A DNA stretch of 64,000 bases from Novosphingobium pentaromativorans US6-1 (GTDB lineage Bacteria > Pseudomonadota > Alphaproteobacteria > Sphingomonadales > Sphingomonadaceae), in assembly GCF_000767465.1 (NCBI RefSeq), contig NZ_CP009291.1:3390501-3454500 (forward strand). The letters run 5' to 3'. The translations under genes and the position numbers were made by a program. Positions 59,290 through 64,000 of this stretch are shown here, one piece after another. Within the stretch, counting starts at the first letter, position 1; the number at the start of each line of letters is the position of its first letter. The notes below the pieces were generated by a model. That model did no database searches. It saw only the letters and a program-made list of their open reading frames with translations, and was not told where the DNA came from.

Positions 59290-60777
59290 ATGACTGACCT
59301 TACCGAACTCGGCGTAGCCCAGATCCGCGACGGCGTTGCCGGCGGCGAATTCACCGCCGTCGAAGTGGCCGAGGCGTTCAACGCCAATGTCGCTGCCGCA
59401 CAGGAGGCGCTCAACGCCTTCATCGTCGCCACCCCCGAAGCTGCGGTCGAAGCCGCCAGGGCCACCGACGCCCGGCGCGCCAAGGGCGAAGCGCTGGGCA
59501 AGATGGGCGGCGTGCCCATCGGCATGAAGGACCTGTTCGCCACCCGCGGCGTGCAGACCACGGCTGCCAGCCACATCCTCGAAGGCTTCAGGCCCGAGTA
59601 CGAATCGACCGTTTCGCAGAAGCTGTGGGATGCGGGCGCGGGCATGCTGGGCAAGCTCAACCTCGACCAGTTCGCGATGGGCTCCTCGAACGAGACCAGC
59701 TACTTCGGCAACGTGATCTCGCCCTGGCGTCGCAACGACGGCGGCAATGCCGCACTTGCGCCCGGCGGTTCCTCGGGCGGTTCGTCCGCTGCCGTTTCGG
59801 CGCGCCTGTGCCCGGCCGCGACCGGCACCGACACCGGCGGTTCGATCCGCCAGCCTGCCGCCTTCACCGGGATTACCGGCATCAAGCCGACCTATGGACG
59901 CTGCTCGCGCTGGGGCATCGTCGCTTTCGCCAGCTCGCTCGACCAGGCCGGGCCGATGGCGCGCGACACCCGCGACTGCGCGATCATGCTGGAAGCCATG
60001 GCCGGTTTCGATCCCAAGGATTCGACCAGCCTCGACATGCCGGTGCCGCAGTGGGAAGCCGGTCTTTCCGCCGATCTCAAGGGCAAGAAGGTCGGCATCC
60101 CGCGCGAATACCGCATGGATGGCATGGACGCCGAGATCGCCGCGCTGTGGGACCAGGGCGTTGCATGGCTGAAGGATGCGGGCGCAGAAGTCGTCGAGAT
60201 TTCGCTGCCGCACACCAAGTATGCGCTGCCCGCCTACTACATCATCGCGCCGGCCGAGGCTTCCTCGAACCTCGCGCGCTATGACGGCGTACGCTACGGC
60301 CTGCGCGACCTGCCCGACGGGGCCAACCTGCAGGACATGTACGCGGCCACCCGCGCCGCCGGTTTCGGCGCCGAGGTGAAGCGCCGCATCCTGATCGGCA
60401 CCTACGTCCTTTCGGCTGGCTTCTACGATGCCTACTACACGCAGGCTCAAAAGGTGCGCACCCTGATCAGCCAGGACTTCGCCAGGGCCTTCGAGGAATG
60501 CGACGTCATCCTCGCGCCGACCACGCCGACTGCGTCCTTCGCGCTGGGCGAGAAGTCCGACGATCCGCTGAGCATGTATCTCAACGACGTCTTCTCGGTT
60601 CCCGCCTCGCTCGCGGGCCTGCCGGCGATGTCGGTCCCGGCGGGCATGAACCGCGAGGGGCTGCCGCTCGGCCTGCAGGTCATCGGCAAGGCCTTCGACG
60701 AACAGGGCGTTCTCAATGCCGGCCTCGCGATCGAACAGCGGGCCGGGTTCACGGCCAAGCCGGCCAAGTGGTGGTAA
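59290..60777 (+). CDS. gatA: Asp-tRNA(Asn)/Glu-tRNA(Gln) amidotransferase subunit A
   Basis: The 495-residue amidase-signature protein has the Ser-cisSer-Lys triad: Lys80 (GMKDLF), Ser161 (GGSSGGSS) and Ser185 ([10 protein letters not shown]), with the 24-residue Ser spacing of GatA. It releases ammonia from glutamine and passes it to GatB. Its presence with GatB implies tRNA-dependent synthesis of Gln-tRNA or Asn-tRNA. The gene is separated from gatB by five bases. Confidence 0.96.
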   Translation: MTDLTELGVAQIRDGVAGGEFTAVEVAEAFNANVAAAQEALNAFIVATPEAAVEAARATDARRAKGEALGKMGGVPIGMKDLFATRGVQTTAASHILEGFRPEYESTVSQKLWDAGAGMLGKLNLDQFAMGSSNETSYFGNVISPWRRNDGGNAALAPGGSSGGSSAAVSARLCPAATGTDTGGSIRQPAAFTGITGIKPTYGRCSRWGIVAFASSLDQAGPMARDTRDCAIMLEAMAGFDPKDSTSLDMPVPQWEAGLSADLKGKKVGIPREYRMDGMDAEIAALWDQGVAWLKDAGAEVVEISLPHTKYALPAYYIIAPAEASSNLARYDGVRYGLRDLPDGANLQDMYAATRAAGFGAEVKRRILIGTYVLSAGFYDAYYTQAQKVRTLISQDFARAFEECDVILAPTTPTASFALGEKSDDPLSMYLNDVFSVPASLAGLPAMSVPAGMNREGLPLGLQVIGKAFDEQGVLNAGLAIEQRAGFTAKPAKWW

Positions 60778-60782
60778 GAGAA

Positions 60783-62282
60783 ATGGCTGACAGCACTTAT
60801 CGCATCCAGGGCGCAACCGGTGACTGGGAGGTCGTGATCGGCCTCGAAGTCCACGCGCAGGTCACTTCGAACTCCAAGCTGTTCTCCGGCTCGGCAACCG
60901 CGTTCGGCGCGGAGCCGAACTCGCAGGTCAGCCTTGTCGACGCGGCGATGCCGGGGATGCTCCCCGTGCTCAACCGCGAGTGCATCCGCCAGGCGGTGCG
61001 CACCGGCATGGCCATCGACGCGCAGATCAACAAGTGGTCGCGCTTCGACCGCAAGAACTACTTCTACGCGGACTTGCCGCAGGGCTACCAGATCAGCCAG
61101 CTCTACCACCCGCTGGTGGGCGAGGGCGCGATCGAGATCGCGCTGGACGACAAGAACCCCGAAGACACCAAGACCATCGGCATCGAGCGCATCCACGTCG
61201 AACAGGACGCGGGCAAGCTGATGCACGACCAGCACCCGACGATGTCCTACGTCGACCTCAACCGCTCTGGCGTGGCGCTGATGGAAATCGTCAGCCGTCC
61301 GGACATGCGTTCTCCCGCAGAGGCAGGGGCTTACGTCTCGAAGCTGCGGACGATCCTGCGCTATGTCGGCTCATGCGACGGCAACATGGACCAGGGCTCG
61401 ATGCGCTGCGACGTCAATGTGTCGGTGCGCCGCCCGGGCGAGGAATTCGGTACCCGTACCGAGACCAAGAACGTCAACTCGGTGCGCTTCGTCATGCAGA
61501 CGATCGAGCATGAGGCGAACCGCCAGGTCGACGTGCTCGAGAGCGGCGGCAAGATCGTGCAGGAAACCCGCCTGTTCGATCCGACTAGCGGCACGACCCG
61601 TTCGATGCGCTCGAAGGAAGATGCGCACGACTATCGCTACTTCCCCGATCCCGACCTTCTTCCGCTCGAGCTGGACGACGCGTTCCTCGAAGAGTGCCGC
61701 GCCTCGCTGCCCGAACTGCCGGACGCCAAGCGCCACCGCTACGAGAACGAGCTGGGCCTTTCGCCCTACAATGCGGGCGTGCTGACGGCCGAGGTCGAGA
61801 CCGCGCGCTGGTTCGAACGTCTCCTTGCCGAAACCGCACGGGCGGCCGGCAAGCAGCCCGCCGAAGCCGCCAAGCAGGCGGCCAACTGGCTGATCTCCGA
61901 ACTGTTCGGTGCACTCAACAAGCTGGGCACTTCACTTGAGGAATCGCCGGTAACCCCCGAAAAGGGCGGCGATCTTCTCGCCCTGATCGCCAAGGGCACG
62001 ATCTCCGGCTCGGCGGCCAAGCAGGTGCTCGAGATCATGCTCGAGACGGGCGAAGACGCAGGCGTGATCGTCGAGCGCGAAGGCCTCAAGCAGGAATCGG
62101 ACACCGGCGCCATCGAGGCTGAGGTGGACAAGGTGCTCGCTGCCAATGCCGACAAGGTCGAGCAGTACAAGGCGGGCAAGGAAGCCCTGTTCGGCTTCTT
62201 CGTCGGCCAGACGATGAAAGCCATGAAGGGCAAGGGCAACCCGCAGGTCGTCAACGAAATCCTGAAGGCCAAGCTGGCCTGA
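60783..62282 (+). CDS. gatB: Asp-tRNA(Asn)/Glu-tRNA(Gln) amidotransferase subunit B
   Basis: From ATG 60783 the protein has 499 residues with the GatB signature [60 protein letters not shown] and [17 protein letters not shown] helical/YqeY-type tail domain (about 340-499) binds tRNA. It phosphorylates the mischarged carboxylate and amidates it with ammonia from GatA. The longer upstream frame from 60498 overlaps gatA and is not coding. Confidence 0.96.
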   Translation: MADSTYRIQGATGDWEVVIGLEVHAQVTSNSKLFSGSATAFGAEPNSQVSLVDAAMPGMLPVLNRECIRQAVRTGMAIDAQINKWSRFDRKNYFYADLPQGYQISQLYHPLVGEGAIEIALDDKNPEDTKTIGIERIHVEQDAGKLMHDQHPTMSYVDLNRSGVALMEIVSRPDMRSPAEAGAYVSKLRTILRYVGSCDGNMDQGSMRCDVNVSVRRPGEEFGTRTETKNVNSVRFVMQTIEHEANRQVDVLESGGKIVQETRLFDPTSGTTRSMRSKEDAHDYRYFPDPDLLPLELDDAFLEECRASLPELPDAKRHRYENELGLSPYNAGVLTAEVETARWFERLLAETARAAGKQPAEAAKQAANWLISELFGALNKLGTSLEESPVTPEKGGDLLALIAKGTISGSAAKQVLEIMLETGEDAGVIVEREGLKQESDTGAIEAEVDKVLAANADKVEQYKAGKEALFGFFVGQTMKAMKGKGNPQVVNEILKAKLA

Positions 62283-62290
62283 GGTAACGG

Positions 62291-62321
62291 CCCCTCCCCG
62301 TTGCAGTGCGACGGGGAGGGG
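62291..62321 (+). terminator. hairpin after gatB
   Basis: CCCCTCCCCGT and ACGGGGAGGGG form a perfect 11-bp stem with a nine-base loop eight bases after the gatB stop. Few T follow, so it may be a rho-linked or 3'-end protecting hairpin. Confidence 0.5.
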
Positions 62322-62343
62322 TATCGCTTATCCGTCAGCCGCT

Positions 62344-62366
62344 CACCCTGAGCCTGGCGAAGGGTG
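62344..62366. repeat. REP-like palindrome (copy 3) after gatB
   Basis: CACCCT and AGGGTG flank GAGCCTGGCGA, differing by one base from the core of the other two copies. It lies between gatB and a convergent hypothetical gene. Confidence 0.6.
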
Positions 62367-62400
62367 GGGCCCGGGCACTGTGCGTGCCCGTCGCATGGCC

Positions 62401-62703
62401 TCAGGCCCGGCGCGTGCCGGTCAGGTCCATCGTTCCGAACATGCCGGCCTTGACCTTGCCGGTGATGACATCGCCTTCGACGGTGGCCGTGCAGTCGAGG
62501 TCCATCGGCATCGGCATGGTCATCTTCATTTGCCAGCTCAGGGTATTGCCCGAGATGCGGCCGTCCCTGATGTCCATGGAGCCGAGATCGCCGGTGATGT
62601 TGCCGGTGAAGCTGTCGCCGTCGCCCGGGATCACGGTGAGGACTCCCTTCTGGTCGCCGAGCGGTGTCTTGGTGATGCAATCGTAGCTGCCGCCTACTGA
62701 CAT
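62401..62703 (-). CDS. small hypothetical beta-rich protein
   Basis: From ATG 62703 the protein has 100 residues with alternating short strands (GSYDCITKTPLG, KGVLTVIPGDGDSFTGNITGD, VEGDVITGKVKAG) that suggest an all-beta, lipocalin-like or barrel-like fold. No signal peptide or TM segment is seen. A leader from 62757 adds 18 residues without conservation. It follows the M16 peptidase gene on the same strand (50 bases apart). I do not recognise a family. Confidence 0.65.
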   Translation of the reverse strand: MSVGGSYDCITKTPLGDQKGVLTVIPGDGDSFTGNITGDLGSMDIRDGRISGNTLSWQMKMTMPMPMDLDCTATVEGDVITGKVKAGMFGTMDLTGTRRA

Positions 62704-62753
62704 GGGGTCATTCTCCTTGTGGCGTCGGGGTGGCGTCTGGTGTCTTTGCCGGA

Positions 62754-64000
62754 TCATTCCACGCTTTGGTCGTCGGATGCGGCCTGCGGGGCCTGCTGCA
62801 CGTCTATCGGAAGGCCGAGTCCTTCGAGCTGCGGTTCGACGATCTTGCGGTCGCCGACCACGACATAAGTCATGCCGCCGGGTCGCAGGAATTCGTTCGC
62901 CGAGGCTTCGATGGCCCTGGCACCGATGCCGCGGAATTTCGCCGCCAGCTTGACGTAATAGTCCTCGGGGCGGCCGAGGCGCTCGTTCTTGCGAATGGCA
63001 GCCTGCACGGCGGCGTTGGTCTCGAACTGGTTGGGCAGGGCGCGGATCGTACCTTCCGTAACGCGCTGCAGTTCTTCCTGCGTGATCGGCTTCTGGCCCG
63101 GGAAGGCGCCGACATCGGCGATGATCGCCTTGATGGCATCGCCGGTCCGGTCGGCCTGCACCGGCGCGCTGACCACGAAAGTGCGCGGGCCGGTGGGCTG
63201 GGTGACGCTGCTGTAGACGCCGTAGCTCCAGCCCTTTTCCTCACGCAGGTCCTTGTTCAGCCGTGAGAGGAAGCCGCCGCCGAGCACGTCGTTGGCAAGC
63301 CCCAGTGCCTCGGTATCGGCCTTGCGCCCGGTGATCGGCAGGACGCGGCCGGCCATGATCACCGACTGCGGCGAATTGGGCCGGTCGATCAGGACGATGC
63401 GCCCCTGCGCGGCCGGTACGGCAGCGCCGAGCGGCTTGACCGGGGCAGCGCTCTTCGGAGCCTTCCATGCACCGAAGGCCTGTTCCAGCATCGGCTTGAG
63501 CCGGTCCATGGTGATGTCGCCCACCACGGTGATGCGCGCGAGGTCGGGGCGCAGCCACTTGTCGTGTGCGGCGCGCAGCGCGGCAGGTGTCAGCGCTGAG
63601 AGCGAGGCGGCATTGCCGAGGCCATCGGTCGGCTGCGCATAGGGGTGCTGGCCGAAGAGGGTGGAGCCCAGCGCGCGCAGGGCCATGGCATTGGGCGAGG
63701 AGAGCTTCTGCGCCAGTTCCGCCTCGGCCTGCGCCTTCACCCGCGCGACGTCTGCGGGCTTGAAGGCGGGATGCAGGACGAGATCGGCCATCAGGTCGAG
63801 CGAGGGTGCCAGATTGTCCGAGAGCGCCGAGAGGGTGACGGTGCTGGTATCGAGCGAGCCGTCGATCTGGATCTGTGCGCCCAGGCGCTCCTGCGCTTCG
63901 GCGATGGCGGTTGCATCGAGGCGGTCGGTGCCCTGGTCGAGCATCTCCAGCATCATGCCTTGCGTACCGGGCGTATCGAGCGCGTCGGCAGCATAGCCGG
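62754..64000 (-). CDS. M16 family (insulinase/pitrilysin-like) peptidase, C-terminal part
   Basis: The frame enters from the right edge and covers about 415 residues without an N-terminus in the window. It has the M16 domain pattern with RITVVGDITMDRLKPMLEQAFGAW, LGGGFLSRLNKDLREEKGWSYGVYSS (the Arg/Tyr substrate-side motif) and a C-terminal TYVVVGDRKIVEPQLEGLG. The zinc motif HxxEH is not seen in this part and should lie upstream, outside the window, if the protein is active. It is probably a periplasmic zinc peptidase of the two-domain bacterial type. Confidence 0.9.
   Translation of the reverse strand, partial: GYAADALDTPGTQGMMLEMLDQGTDRLDATAIAEAQERLGAQIQIDGSLDTSTVTLSALSDNLAPSLDLMADLVLHPAFKPADVARVKAQAEAELAQKLSSPNAMALRALGSTLFGQHPYAQPTDGLGNAASLSALTPAALRAAHDKWLRPDLARITVVGDITMDRLKPMLEQAFGAWKAPKSAAPVKPLGAAVPAAQGRIVLIDRPNSPQSVIMAGRVLPITGRKADTEALGLANDVLGGGFLSRLNKDLREEKGWSYGVYSSVTQPTGPRTFVVSAPVQADRTGDAIKAIIADVGAFPGQKPITQEELQRVTEGTIRALPNQFETNAAVQAAIRKNERLGRPEDYYVKLAAKFRGIGARAIEASANEFLRPGGMTYVVVGDRKIVEPQLEGLGLPIDVQQAPQAASDDQSVE

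Noticed and set aside
59272..60816. 514-residue open frame on the - strand
   Set aside because: Antisense of gatA, which carries the full amidase triad.

Overview
The window reads as a chromosomal segment of a GC-rich alphaproteobacterium, most likely a sphingomonad (Novosphingobium/Sphingomonas-like). The evidence is the combination of a ChpT-type phosphotransferase, TorF-family porin, large TonB receptor, the TSUP plus alphaproteobacterial TM-protein pair, GatCAB, a DUF3297 protein and a JAMM protein next to rluD. Codon usage is uniformly GC-biased and almost all of the window is core genome.

Layout. Positions 1-1491 are the end of an integrated element: a tail of an unknown gene, a small gene and a tyrosine integrase whose reading frame ends inside tRNA-Val(CAC). 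The rest of the element lies left of the window. From 1.6 to 11 kb are DUF3297, a CHAP-domain protein, Der GTPase, an AI-2E-type permease, an S9 peptidase, a nitronate monooxygenase, the iron-storage pair bfd-bfr with a Fur-like site, and a DUF418 protein. From 10.7 to 14.8 kb an unusual cluster combines an orphan ParA-like ATPase, a protein with an RHH-like tail, a TPR-SPOR lipoprotein and, divergently, a Sel1-SPOR protein. From 14.9 to 19.2 kb are pyrB with a degenerate dihydroorotase-like partner, and sppA. From 19.5 to 23.6 kb are tRNA-Leu(TAG) and tig-clpP-clpX, with a remarkable Lys/Ala tail on trigger factor.

From 23.7 to 30.4 kb are a zinc CDF transporter, a TonB receptor, mtgA, rpoH and rluD. 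From 30.4 to 32.9 kb are a JAMM protein, chpT, a cell-wall amidase and the RNase P RNA. From 32.9 to 41.8 kb are a PPP-family phosphatase, a TorF porin, SIMPL, gloA, nhaA, an NfrB-like glycosyltransferase overlapping an NfrA-C-like outer-membrane gene, and TSUP with its partner. From 41.9 to 48.7 kb are a HerA-like ATPase, MATE, queE and valS. From 48.9 to 52.5 kb is an Mla/MCE lipid transport operon. From 53.5 to 57.5 kb is a tightly overlapping six-gene operon (crcB, rlu, HAD phosphatase, small membrane protein, ATP12 chaperone, Nmad3 protein). The window ends with rpsU, an FKBP isomerase, gatCAB and the C-terminal part of an M16 peptidase.

The most interesting items are the NfrB/NfrA-like two-gene module (a putative minimal glycan synthesis and export pair without a visible c-di-GMP domain), the ParA/RHH/SPOR cluster (possible septal positioning), the orphan Nmad3 gene locked into a housekeeping operon, the charge-patterned tail on trigger factor, and the catalytically degenerate dihydroorotase. 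Functions beyond family level are inference from sequence alone.
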